Below, in pieces: positions 1 through 5,733 of a stretch of 7,177 nt of DNA (positions are counted from its first letter, which is position 1; every line of letters begins with the position of its first letter). The notes beneath the pieces are model-generated. The model saw only the letters and a program-made list of their open reading frames with translations. It did not search any database and was not told where the DNA came from. The stretch covers positions 1-7,177 of the forward strand of contig CAZMND010000103.1 of the NCBI GenBank assembly GCA_964567585.1, read 5' to 3'. Made by a program: the position numbers and the translations under genes. This DNA is from CALZKI01 sp964567585. GTDB taxonomy: Bacteria; Bacillota; Clostridia; Lachnospirales; Lachnospiraceae.

Positions 1-345
1 ACGTGTCCAGTCAAAGACAGGCATAAAGTTGTAGGTTACACATTTTACACCGTACTGGGCACATCTTCTGATGTTTTCACAGTATACATCAAGCAGCTCA
101 TCTACATTGCCTCTGCCGAGTTTAATATTTTCATGAACCGGAATAGATTCAACCACGTCAAATACAAGTCCGTGTTCTTCGCACTGCTGTTTCATTTTTT
201 CAAGGCTTTCTCTCGGCCAAACCTCACCCGGTTTTACATCATAAACTGCGGAAACGATGGAACGCATTCCCGGAATCTGCGAAATGTACTCAAGCGAAAT
301 TGGGTCGCTTTCACCATACCAACGAAAAGAAAGTTTCATATTCAT
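1..345 (-). CDS. uxuA: Mannonate dehydratase UxuA, N-terminal part (cut by window edge)
   Basis: UxuA dehydrates D-mannonate to 2-keto-3-deoxy-D-gluconate in the cytoplasm, a late step of hexuronate breakdown. Reading leftward from ATG 345 gives 115 open codons. The protein begins MNMKLSFRWYGESDPISLEY, followed by IPGMRSIVSAVYD, GEVWP, VVESIPVHENIKLG and NFMPVFDWTR; these match the conserved N-terminal blocks of the UxuA family (FRWYG, IPG, ESIPVHE, NFMPVFDWTR). Known UxuA proteins are roughly 350-400 residues, so about two thirds, including most of the active-site barrel, is missing to the left. The start at 345 is preferred over the in-frame ATG at 339 because GGAGG (356-360) lies 10 nt upstream of it, against 16 nt for 339. 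Only 2 bp separate it from the uxaC stop codon, so it is almost certainly co-transcribed and translationally coupled with uxaC. Confidence 0.93.
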   Translation of the reverse strand, partial: MNMKLSFRWYGESDPISLEYISQIPGMRSIVSAVYDVKPGEVWPRESLEKMKQQCEEHGLVFDVVESIPVHENIKLGRGNVDELLDVYCENIRRCAQYGVKCVTYNFMPVFDWTR

Positions 346-347
346 AC

Positions 348-1757
348 CTATTTTTCCTCCAATCCAAAATAACGTACTGCGTTGTTAAAACAAATACCTT
401 CTACAATTTCTCCAAGTGTCTTTAAGTCATTTGGATATTCGCCATTTTCCACCCATTCCCCAATGAGTGCACAAAGTATTCTTCTGAAATACTCATGTCT
501 GGCATAGCTTAAAAAGCTGCGGGAGTCTGTGAGCATACCAACAAAGTTGCCAAGTAACCCCAAGTTGGCAAGACTTGTAAGCTGATCTCTCATTCCCTGT
601 TTATGGTCATTAAACCACCACGCACTACCGTGCTGAATTTTCCCCGGGATTTCACTTCCCTGGAAAGAACCGATCAGTGTATCGATAAATGCATTATCCG
701 AAGCATCCAAACTGTAAATAATTGTCTTTGGAAGACTGTCAGTTTTATACATCTTATCAAGCAAGCTGCTAAGTTCCACACAGCCATCGTGTGTTCCGAT
801 ACAGTCAAAACCTGTGTCAGGACCTAATTTTTTAAACATTTCTGAGTTTGGATTTCTTAAGCAGTTATAATGAAGCTGCATCGCCCAACCGAGTTTTTTG
901 TACTCACCGGCACAGAAAACAAGAAGTCTTGTTTTTAACGCATCTGCTTCTTCCACCGTTACTTTCCAGCCTGAAAGAGCCTTCTGCATAATGTCGTCTA
1001 CTTCTTCTTTTTCTCTATCTACATAAACCATTCTGTCAAGGCCGTGGTCACTTGCGCGGCAGCCATTTGCATCAAAATATGCAATTCTTCTGCGGAGCGC
1101 TTCTTCCAATGTGTCAATGTCGTGAATTTCAATTTCCGCAACCTCTGACAATTTGACAATATAATCTTTCCAGCCGTCTTTATCAATATTCAAGGCTTTG
1201 TCCGGTCTGAAGGAAGGTGCTACAACACAATCCATTGTGGGATCTTCTGCCAGTTTTTTGTGCCAGATAAGAGAATCTGTCGGATCATCAGTTGTACCGA
1301 TAAATGTAACATTGCTCTTCTTTATAAGGCCGCGAACGCCCATATCTTCATTCTTTAACGCTTCATTACAAATATCCCAGACCTCCTGGGCTGTATCACC
1401 GTTTAACACGCCATTGTAACCGAAATAGTTCTTAAGTTCCAAATGGCACCAATGATACATTGGGTTTCCGATTGCTTTCGGAAGCATTTCAGCAAACTTC
1501 TGGAATTTTTCACGGTCCGGCGCATCTCCTGTGATAAAATGCTCATCCACACCGTTGGAACGCATCAGTCTCCATTTGTAATGATCGCCCGAGAGCCAAA
1601 CCTGGGAAATATTTTCAAAACGCTTGTTTTCAAAAATCTCCTGCGGACTTACGTGGCAGTGATAGTCGATAATCGGCATATCCTTTGCGTAATCATGATA
1701 CAGTTTCTTTGCCGTGTCTGTTGTGAGAAGAAAATCTTCATTCAAAAATGCATTCAA
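348..1757 (-). CDS. uxaC: Glucuronate (uronate) isomerase UxaC
   Basis: UxaC converts D-glucuronate to D-fructuronate and D-galacturonate to D-tagaturonate; it is a cytoplasmic member of the amidohydrolase superfamily. The product begins MNAFLNEDFLLTTDTAKKLY and carries the family metal-binding HxH as DYHCH (His33, His35), followed by GDHYKWRLMRSNGV (57-70), IQHGSAWWFND, and LTDSRSFLSYARHEYFRRIL (409-428) near the C-terminus. I place the start at TTG 1757. It is 9 nt downstream of AAAGGAG (1767-1773), gives 469 residues (E. coli UxaC is about 470), and aligns with the E. coli N-terminus, where a short lead precedes EDFLL. A longer reading from GTG 1787 adds 10 residues but would begin upstream of the ribosome binding site. 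The gene is first in the uxaC-uxuA operon and divergent from AraC-type regulator 1, which probably controls it. No frameshift or lost key motif is seen. Confidence 0.95.
   Translation of the reverse strand: MNAFLNEDFLLTTDTAKKLYHDYAKDMPIIDYHCHVSPQEIFENKRFENISQVWLSGDHYKWRLMRSNGVDEHFITGDAPDREKFQKFAEMLPKAIGNPMYHWCHLELKNYFGYNGVLNGDTAQEVWDICNEALKNEDMGVRGLIKKSNVTFIGTTDDPTDSLIWHKKLAEDPTMDCVVAPSFRPDKALNIDKDGWKDYIVKLSEVAEIEIHDIDTLEEALRRRIAYFDANGCRASDHGLDRMVYVDREKEEVDDIMQKALSGWKVTVEEADALKTRLLVFCAGEYKKLGWAMQLHYNCLRNPNSEMFKKLGPDTGFDCIGTHDGCVELSSLLDKMYKTDSLPKTIIYSLDASDNAFIDTLIGSFQGSEIPGKIQHGSAWWFNDHKQGMRDQLTSLANLGLLGNFVGMLTDSRSFLSYARHEYFRRILCALIGEWVENGEYPNDLKTLGEIVEGICFNNAVRYFGLEEK
356..360 (-). promoter_or_regulatory. 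Ribosome binding site of uxuA, inside the end of uxaC
   Basis: GGAGG on the minus strand lies 10 nt before ATG 345. It sits within the last codons of uxaC (the Leu-Glu-Glu codons before Lys-stop), so ribosomes finishing uxaC pass directly over it. This supports translational coupling. Confidence 0.8.
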
Positions 1758-1766
1758 TGTGATGGT

Positions 1767-1773
1767 CTCCTTT
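1767..1773 (-). promoter_or_regulatory. Ribosome binding site that sets a TTG start for uxaC
   Basis: AAAGGAG on the minus strand lies 9 nt upstream of TTG 1757. A nearby ATG (in TTGAATGCA) is out of frame, and the in-frame GTG at 1787 lies upstream of this site, so TTG is the best initiator. Confidence 0.75.
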
Positions 1774-1789
1774 CGTCCTAATTGCACTC

Positions 1790-1818
1790 ATTTTAACATA
1801 TAACTTTTGCAATATATA
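1790..1818 (-). promoter_or_regulatory. Possible uxaC-uxuA promoter with weak -35
   Basis: On the minus strand, TAAAAT (1795-1790) is a plausible -10 box that would start transcription about 10 nt before the uxaC ribosome binding site. The matching -35 position (about 1818-1813) reads TATATA, a poor match to TTGACA, and lies inside the 14-bp palindrome at 1809-1822. A weak -35 under an operator would fit a regulator-dependent promoter. Another -10 choice (TATGTT, 1800-1795) cannot be excluded. Confidence 0.4.
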
Positions 1819-1822
1819 TTGC
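1809..1822. promoter_or_regulatory. Perfect 14-bp palindrome, candidate operator for AraC-type regulator 1
   Basis: GCAATATATATTGC reads identically on both strands. It lies in the divergent intergenic region between uxaC and regulator 1, covering the predicted -35 zone of uxaC. It consists of two inverted TATTGC half-sites. Further TATTGC copies occur at 1838-1843 (plus) and 1874-1879 (minus). That regulator 1 binds here is an inference from position and symmetry. Confidence 0.55.
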
Positions 1823-1831
1823 TTTAGTTGT

Positions 1832-1860
1832 TTGACTTATTGCAAATCTTGCTATACACT
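1832..1860 (+). promoter_or_regulatory. Sigma-A-type promoter of AraC-type regulator 1
   Basis: TTGACT (1832-1837), 17 nt, then TACACT (1855-1860). Transcription would start near 1867, leaving a very short leader before ATG 1879. An alternative -10, TATACA at 1853-1858, has a 15-nt spacer. A TATTGC half-site (1838-1843) lies in the spacer directly after the -35 box, which would suit autorepression. Confidence 0.6.
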
Positions 1861-1866
1861 GGTTTT

Positions 1867-1872
1867 GAGGTG
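1867..1872 (+). promoter_or_regulatory. Ribosome binding site of AraC-type regulator 1
   Basis: GAGGTG lies 6 nt before ATG 1879. It decides for ATG 1879 over the upstream in-frame TTG at 1828, which lies within the predicted promoter. Confidence 0.7.
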
Positions 1873-1878
1873 AGCAAT

Positions 1879-2745
1879 ATGAAAACGCAATCGCAACATT
1901 TTGACCCGCGCCAAATAATGCATGGCAATCATTTTGAAATTTTTCATTATAAAGAACCACGCCCCGATACCGTGGAAGTACATCACCACGATTTTTATGA
2001 GGTGTATTTTTTCTTAGGCGGCGCCGCCGAATACTGGGTTGATGGTAAAACCTTCCGTTTGGAGCCGGGAGATTTGCTCCTTATTAACCCGATGGAACTG
2101 CACAGGCCGATTGTAGCCCCGGAAAGCAAAACCTATGAACGAATTGTGCTTTGGATTAACAAGGAATATTTGGAAAAACTTTCCTTGGGCAATGTGGATT
2201 TAGCCAGATGCTTTGATACCTCTCTGCCCACACATACCAACTTAATCCATCCCAAAACCGTAGAGCGTACCACCCTAACCACAAGACTGAACGAGCTAAT
2301 TCGCGAATGCTACGGAAATGACCTTGGCAATGATTTATATGCCCATGGCCTGTTTTTGCAATTTATGGTGGAACTAAACCGCCTTGCCATACGCTCCCCC
2401 AAGCCTCGTATACAGCCAAAGGAAGAATCCTCCACTTTAGTATCACAGGTTCTTACCTATATTAATGAGCATTTTCACGAAGAGCTTTCCTTAGAAAGCA
2501 TCGCCGGAAAATTTTACGTAAGTAAATACCATTTATCCCATGCCTTTAGTAGCGAGGTCGGTGTAAGCATTTACCGCTACATTATTTTAAAGCGCTTAAC
2601 CAGTGCCTGTCAGATGCTTCTTGATGGCAGGGCTGCCAAAGAAGTCTGCGCCGGCTGCGGTTTTTCGGACTACACCAGTTTTTTCCGGGCCTTTAAAGCC
2701 GAGTACGGAATCAGTCCCAGAGACTTTTCTTCCGGCAACAACTAG
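1879..2745 (+). CDS. AraC-family transcriptional regulator with N-terminal cupin domain (regulator 1)
   Basis: A DNA-binding regulator that probably senses a sugar or sugar acid and controls the divergent uxaC-uxuA operon. The product is 288 residues from ATG 1879, a typical length for the class. Residues about 30-95 form an AraC-type cupin sensor: a histidine-rich strand VEVHHHDFYEVYFF (32-45), LEPGDLLLINP (61-71) and ELHRP (73-77). Residues about 185-284 form the double helix-turn-helix DNA-binding domain. Its first helix-turn-helix lies around LSLESIAGKFYVSKYHLSHA; the second lies around AAKEVCAGCGFSDYTSFFRA, ending in the signature AEYGISPRDF. The open frame extends 17 codons upstream to TTG 1828, but that region contains the promoter, and only ATG 1879 has a good ribosome binding site. 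The effector cannot be read from sequence. The divergent position suggests a hexuronate or an intermediate of its breakdown. The gene ends 19 bp from the stop codon of the convergent regulator 2. Confidence 0.9.
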   Translation: MKTQSQHFDPRQIMHGNHFEIFHYKEPRPDTVEVHHHDFYEVYFFLGGAAEYWVDGKTFRLEPGDLLLINPMELHRPIVAPESKTYERIVLWINKEYLEKLSLGNVDLARCFDTSLPTHTNLIHPKTVERTTLTTRLNELIRECYGNDLGNDLYAHGLFLQFMVELNRLAIRSPKPRIQPKEESSTLVSQVLTYINEHFHEELSLESIAGKFYVSKYHLSHAFSSEVGVSIYRYIILKRLTSACQMLLDGRAAKEVCAGCGFSDYTSFFRAFKAEYGISPRDFSSGNN

Positions 2746-2752
2746 TCCGCTC

Positions 2753-2767
2753 TTATTATTATTATTA
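2753..2767. repeat. Trinucleotide run (TTA)5 giving five tandem stop codons
   Basis: Five exact TTA copies lie between the two convergent regulator genes. On the minus strand they read TAA-TAA-TAA-TAA-TAA in frame with regulator 2, whose own stop is the first of the five. A simple-sequence tract that can slip without harming either gene. No clear rho-independent hairpin is visible in this gap. Confidence 0.9.
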
Positions 2768-3994
2768 TTTATTACGGAAGGATTCCCTATATTCCTTGGG
2801 AGTCTTTCCTACATATTTTTTGAATACCTTGGAAAAATAATTCATATCCATAATTCCGCAATGTTGTGCAATGGTCTGCACCTGCAAATTAGTCTTTTTC
2901 AAAAGATCCTTTGCCATTTCCACACGTTTACCGTTTATATATTCCGTAACACTTTTTCCGGTTTCTTTTTTAAATATAGAAGAAAGATAACTGGCACTGA
3001 CATTTTGCATACTTGCCAGTGTACTTGTGCTTATGTTAGTGGAAATATCGGAATCAATATGCGTTAGCGCCTTTTGTACCGGAGCGGAAAAACCTTTCAT
3101 AGAATGCTTTTTCACAAGCACACAATAAGTACGGAACATATTTTGCATCAAATCATATATAGCTTTTTCCGAAGTAATCTGCTCGATTTCCATTGCAAAG
3201 TTGGAAGAAACTCCATCCAGATACAAAGGATGTACGCCACCCTGTTCTGCCGCTTTTCTTAGAAGCGTATTCATAATAATACAGTAATTTTTACCATTTC
3301 TTACAGGGTCCGCCAAACGCTGTTCAAACCGCAAGTTCGAAAACATAGAAAACATCATATCTATTTTATGAACTCTGCCTTCGGAAACAATCTTAATCAT
3401 TTCATTTTCGTAGGCATATCTGTTTTCCATCATTTTCATATTCCACAGAGTATCTTCCGACTCTTTTTCCTCTTTCTTGGAAAACATCTGTGGAACATAA
3501 ACCATTTCCTTATTAATATCTACAGACGAAAACTTATCCGCACCGCCCCAAATTGTTTCACCAAAAGAATCCAGCATAGCAAAAATCTGATTATTTTCCG
3601 GCAAAAGAGGAATACTTGCATAGTAGGCTTCCATCTGTTTGTAATATCTTGGTGCAATCCCATTTTTTTCCGACCACTCCATAATCTGTTCGGAAGACGG
3701 AATATTCGTCAGATACGGGCCAATGAGCATCAAATTTTCCACGCCGTGATTGGGTAATAAAAAGAAAAGGTATGTGGCCGAAAATCTGTCTACCAGTTTG
3801 TAGATTGTTGCCTCCTCAAGCGGATTTACTATGTCAAATATGCTTTTGTCCGCATTTTCTTCCGTTTTGAGCATAGCTCTGAGTCCTAAATCAAACTGTT
3901 CATCCATTTTGATATTAGGATTTAAAAAGGTTGTTTTTATGCGACATTTTTCTAATATATTACACAAAAAATTCAACTCTGACTGATAAAACAT
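2765..3994 (-). CDS. Large AraC-family transcriptional regulator (regulator 2)
   Basis: A cytoplasmic DNA-binding regulator, probably of the divergent transporter and GH2 genes. The product is 409 residues from ATG 3994. The C-terminal part (about 303-405) is an AraC-type double helix-turn-helix: ISTSTLASMQNVSASYLSSI (321-340), FKKETGKSVTEYINGKRVEM (341-360), TIAQHCGIMDMNYFSKVFKK (374-393), closing with the class signature YVGKTPKEYR. The N-terminal approximately 290 residues hold a separate sensor region with LIGPYLTNIPSSEQI (90-104) and a conserved linker ADPVRNGKNYCIIMNTLLRK (228-247) plus AAEQGGVHPLYLD (248-260), an arrangement I recognise from AraC-type regulators of clostridial sugar loci. 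There is no membrane segment or receiver-domain phospho-acceptor motif that I can identify. The start is ATG 3994 with GGAG (4004-4007) 9 nt upstream; the in-frame TTG at 4030 would add 12 residues but lies upstream of that site. Ligand unknown. Confidence 0.88.
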   Translation of the reverse strand: MFYQSELNFLCNILEKCRIKTTFLNPNIKMDEQFDLGLRAMLKTEENADKSIFDIVNPLEEATIYKLVDRFSATYLFFLLPNHGVENLMLIGPYLTNIPSSEQIMEWSEKNGIAPRYYKQMEAYYASIPLLPENNQIFAMLDSFGETIWGGADKFSSVDINKEMVYVPQMFSKKEEKESEDTLWNMKMMENRYAYENEMIKIVSEGRVHKIDMMFSMFSNLRFEQRLADPVRNGKNYCIIMNTLLRKAAEQGGVHPLYLDGVSSNFAMEIEQITSEKAIYDLMQNMFRTYCVLVKKHSMKGFSAPVQKALTHIDSDISTNISTSTLASMQNVSASYLSSIFKKETGKSVTEYINGKRVEMAKDLLKKTNLQVQTIAQHCGIMDMNYFSKVFKKYVGKTPKEYRESFRNK

Positions 3995-4003
3995 AATTAT
4001 GCT

Positions 4004-4007
4004 CTCC
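4004..4007 (-). promoter_or_regulatory. Ribosome binding site of regulator 2
   Basis: GGAG on the minus strand lies 9 nt before ATG 3994, fixing that start instead of the in-frame TTG at 4030. Confidence 0.65.
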
Positions 4008-4051
4008 GCTTTTTTGGCATTTTTTAACAAAAATCACACAATATATAAACT

Positions 4052-4080
4052 ATCATAGTACATTTTTATTACTTTTTCAA
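4052..4080 (-). promoter_or_regulatory. Sigma-A-type promoter of regulator 2
   Basis: On the minus strand TTGAAA (4080-4075) is followed by 17 nt and TATGAT (4057-4052), matching the consensus at 4 or 5 of 6 positions in each box with the ideal spacer. Transcription would begin near 4045, about 50 nt before ATG 3994. It fires away from the transporter promoter. Confidence 0.7.
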
Positions 4081-4083
4081 TCA

Positions 4084-4128
4084 ATTCTAATCCTTAATAT
4101 AAAAATTATTCTAATATACTTAAAAATT
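4084..4128. repeat. Imperfect direct repeat upstream of the transporter promoter, candidate regulator 2 site
   Basis: ATTCTAAT occurs at 4084-4091 and 4108-4115 (24 bp apart), and each copy is followed by AAAAATT, at 4101-4107 and 4122-4128 (21 bp apart). The array ends 4 bp before the -35 zone of the transporter promoter, where AraC-family activators commonly bind as direct repeats. The region is very AT-rich, so chance similarity is a real possibility. Confidence 0.4.
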
Positions 4129-4132
4129 TTAC

Positions 4133-4147
4133 TCACAATTTTTGTGA
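4133..4147. promoter_or_regulatory. Inverted repeat TCACAA-TTT-TTGTGA over the transporter -35 region
   Basis: Two perfect 6-bp arms around a 3-bp centre, located exactly where the -35 element of the transporter promoter should be. Suggests an operator for a dimeric repressor or activator. It resembles the outward-facing order of CRP half-sites, but the spacing does not fit CRP. Confidence 0.45.
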
Positions 4148-4161
4148 AGAAAGTCTATAAT
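4133..4161 (+). promoter_or_regulatory. Promoter of the transporter gene with consensus -10 and poor -35
   Basis: TATAAT (4156-4161) is a perfect -10 box. The hexamer 17 nt upstream (TCACAA, 4133-4138) barely resembles TTGACA, as expected for an activator-dependent promoter. Transcription would start near 4168, giving a leader of about 49 nt. Confidence 0.6.
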
Positions 4162-4203
4162 ATTAGTTAAGAAGTTTATGGGTTACAGCTAAAAACTATA
4201 TAA

Positions 4204-4210
4204 GGGAGGA
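4204..4210 (+). promoter_or_regulatory. Ribosome binding site of the transporter gene
   Basis: GGGAGGA lies 6 nt before ATG 4217, a strong site consistent with high expression. Confidence 0.8.
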
Positions 4211-4216
4211 CACTTA

Positions 4217-5644
4217 ATGAAAACTAGTAAACCAGTTAGACCTTTTGGTATGCGTGACAAAATGGGTTACTTATTTGGGGACTTTGGTAACGATTTTACT
4301 TTCATTTTGTCAACGATGATTCTGTCAAAATTCTGTACAGACGTTTTAGGTATCTCTGCCGGTATTATCGGTACAATTATGATGCTTGCACGTTTCGTAG
4401 ATGCCGTGACAGACGTTGCTATGGGTCGTATTTGTGACCGAAGCAAGGTTACACCAAACGGTAAATTTAAACCATGGATTTTGCGTATGTGCGTTCCAGT
4501 AGCAATCGCATCATTCCTTATGTACCAGAGCGGTCTTGCACACCTTCCTATGGGTGTAAGAATTGCGTACATCGCAATTACATACCTGTTATGGGGTTCA
4601 TTCTGCTACACAGGTATCAACATTCCTTACGGTTCTATGGCATCTGCAGTTTCTGCTGATCCGGGCGACCGTCAGTCACTTTCCACATTCCGTACAATGG
4701 GCGGTATGTTGGCAGGTATGGTAATCGGTATTTTATTACCTATCATCGCTTACGACAAAGTTACTCTCGCTGATGGTACTGTAAAAGAAACATTAATCGG
4801 CGGAAAAGTTACATTAGCAGCAGGTATTTTCTCAGTATTGGCAATTATTTGCTACTTACTTTGCTACAAACTTATTACAGAACGTGTCGTTGTTGAACCA
4901 ACCGGAGAAAAAGGACCTTCTGTAGGTCAGATGTTAAAAAGCGCTTTCACAAACCGTGCCCTCATTTCCATCATTGTTGCATCTTTAGTTATGCTTCTTG
5001 CACAGCTTACAATGCAGAATATGGCCGCTTACATCTATCCGGACTATTACAACAACGCAACAGCTCAGTCAGCATCTACTATGATGATGATGTTTGGTAT
5101 GATTGCAGCCGCTATCTTTGCTAAACCTCTTGCAAAGAAATTCGGTAAAGCTGAAGTTTCTATTGTATCCAACTTGTTTGCTGCAGCAGTTATGGTCGTT
5201 CTGTTTATCCTTCGCCCTGAAAGCGTTTGGGTATACTGTGGACTTCAGATGCTCTGCTGGTTAGGTCTTGGCGTATTCTCAATGGTATCTTGGGCGCTCA
5301 TTACAGACGTAATCGACTACTCAGAACTCAAAAATGGTGTTCGTGAAGACGGTTCTGTTTACGCTATGTATTCATTCGCACGTAAATTAGGTCAGGCCTT
5401 AGCAGCCGGTGTATCAGGATGGCTCCTTGAAGCTATCGGCTACAACTCAGAAGCTGCAGCTGAAGGCTTAAAACAGTCAGAATCTGTATTGGCAGGCATC
5501 TTCAATATTTCTACATTGATGCCGGCTATCGGCTTTGGTTTACTTGCACTTGTTCTTTGGTTCTGGTATCCACTCCACAAGAAACAGGTTGATGCAAACG
5601 TAAAAGCACTTGCAGAAAAACACGGAAGAGAAATTCCACAATAA
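4217..5644 (+). CDS. GPH-family glycoside/glucuronide:cation symporter (MelB/UidB-like)
   Basis: A membrane transporter of the glycoside-pentoside-hexuronide:cation symporter family (major facilitator fold), which takes up sugars or glycosides with Na+ or H+. The 475-residue product has the usual family length and about 12 hydrophobic segments. The first is near 25-45 and the last near 432-452, followed by a short charged cytoplasmic tail. Family marks include GYLFGDFGND (17-26), ARFVDAVTDVAMGRICDRSK (58-77) holding the acidic pair Asp62/Asp66 that corresponds to the cation-site aspartates of MelB, GKFKPWIL (82-89), INIPYGSM (134-141), DPGDRQSLSTFR (148-159), and ITDVIDYSELKNGVREDGS (362-380). 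The GH2 gene downstream indicates a glycoside substrate; nearby uxaC-uxuA makes a glucuronide attractive, but a galactoside or other substrate is equally compatible with the sequence. The start has a strong ribosome binding site. The gene is divergent from regulator 2. Confidence 0.9.
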   Translation: MKTSKPVRPFGMRDKMGYLFGDFGNDFTFILSTMILSKFCTDVLGISAGIIGTIMMLARFVDAVTDVAMGRICDRSKVTPNGKFKPWILRMCVPVAIASFLMYQSGLAHLPMGVRIAYIAITYLLWGSFCYTGINIPYGSMASAVSADPGDRQSLSTFRTMGGMLAGMVIGILLPIIAYDKVTLADGTVKETLIGGKVTLAAGIFSVLAIICYLLCYKLITERVVVEPTGEKGPSVGQMLKSAFTNRALISIIVASLVMLLAQLTMQNMAAYIYPDYYNNATAQSASTMMMMFGMIAAAIFAKPLAKKFGKAEVSIVSNLFAAAVMVVLFILRPESVWVYCGLQMLCWLGLGVFSMVSWALITDVIDYSELKNGVREDGSVYAMYSFARKLGQALAAGVSGWLLEAIGYNSEAAAEGLKQSESVLAGIFNISTLMPAIGFGLLALVLWFWYPLHKKQVDANVKALAEKHGREIPQ

Positions 5645-5667
5645 TTTGATTTAACAACTTAAAATCT

Positions 5668-5706
5668 AAGGCGTTTGGCGGCAGTAGTTGCCAGGCGCCT
5701 TTATTT
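5668..5706 (+). terminator. Strong rho-independent terminator-like hairpin between transporter and GH2 genes
   Basis: The stem runs from 5668-5682 paired with 5687-5701. It is 15 bp counting four G-U pairs, with outer core AAGGCG/CGCCTT, inner TGGC/GCCA and an AGTA loop (5683-5686), followed by TTTATTT (5700-5706). It begins 23 bp after the transporter stop codon. Only 27 nt separate the T tract from the GH2 start codon, leaving no space for a separate promoter. It may therefore act as a partial terminator, or as a stabilising or processing hairpin, to set the transporter:hydrolase ratio. Confidence 0.8.
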
Positions 5707-5717
5707 CACTAAAACTC

Positions 5718-5724
5718 AAGGAGG
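5718..5724 (+). promoter_or_regulatory. Ribosome binding site that sets a TTG start for the GH2 gene
   Basis: AAGGAGG, an almost perfect anti-16S match, lies 9 nt before TTG 5734. The other nearby TTG (5729) meets a stop after two codons, and no ATG lies in frame until codon 63, well inside the conserved domain. Confidence 0.85.
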
Positions 5725-5733
5725 TACTTTGAA

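Noticed and set aside
133..372. Plus-strand open frame of 79 codons opposite uxuA.
   Set aside because: It has no ribosome binding site or recognisable motif, and the opposite strand encodes clear UxuA sequence.
2603..3067. Plus-strand open frame of 154 codons spanning the ends of both regulators.
   Set aside because: It overlaps conserved helix-turn-helix coding on both sides in other frames, lacks a ribosome binding site and resembles nothing I recognise; a shadow frame.
3368..3757. Plus-strand open frame of 129 codons opposite regulator 2.
   Set aside because: It lies wholly within the well-supported regulator 2 gene, with no start signal; a shadow frame.
4197..4202. TATATA as a second -10 box for the transporter.
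   Set aside because: It abuts the ribosome binding site, leaving almost no leader, and has no -35 partner; TATAAT at 4156-4161 is better.
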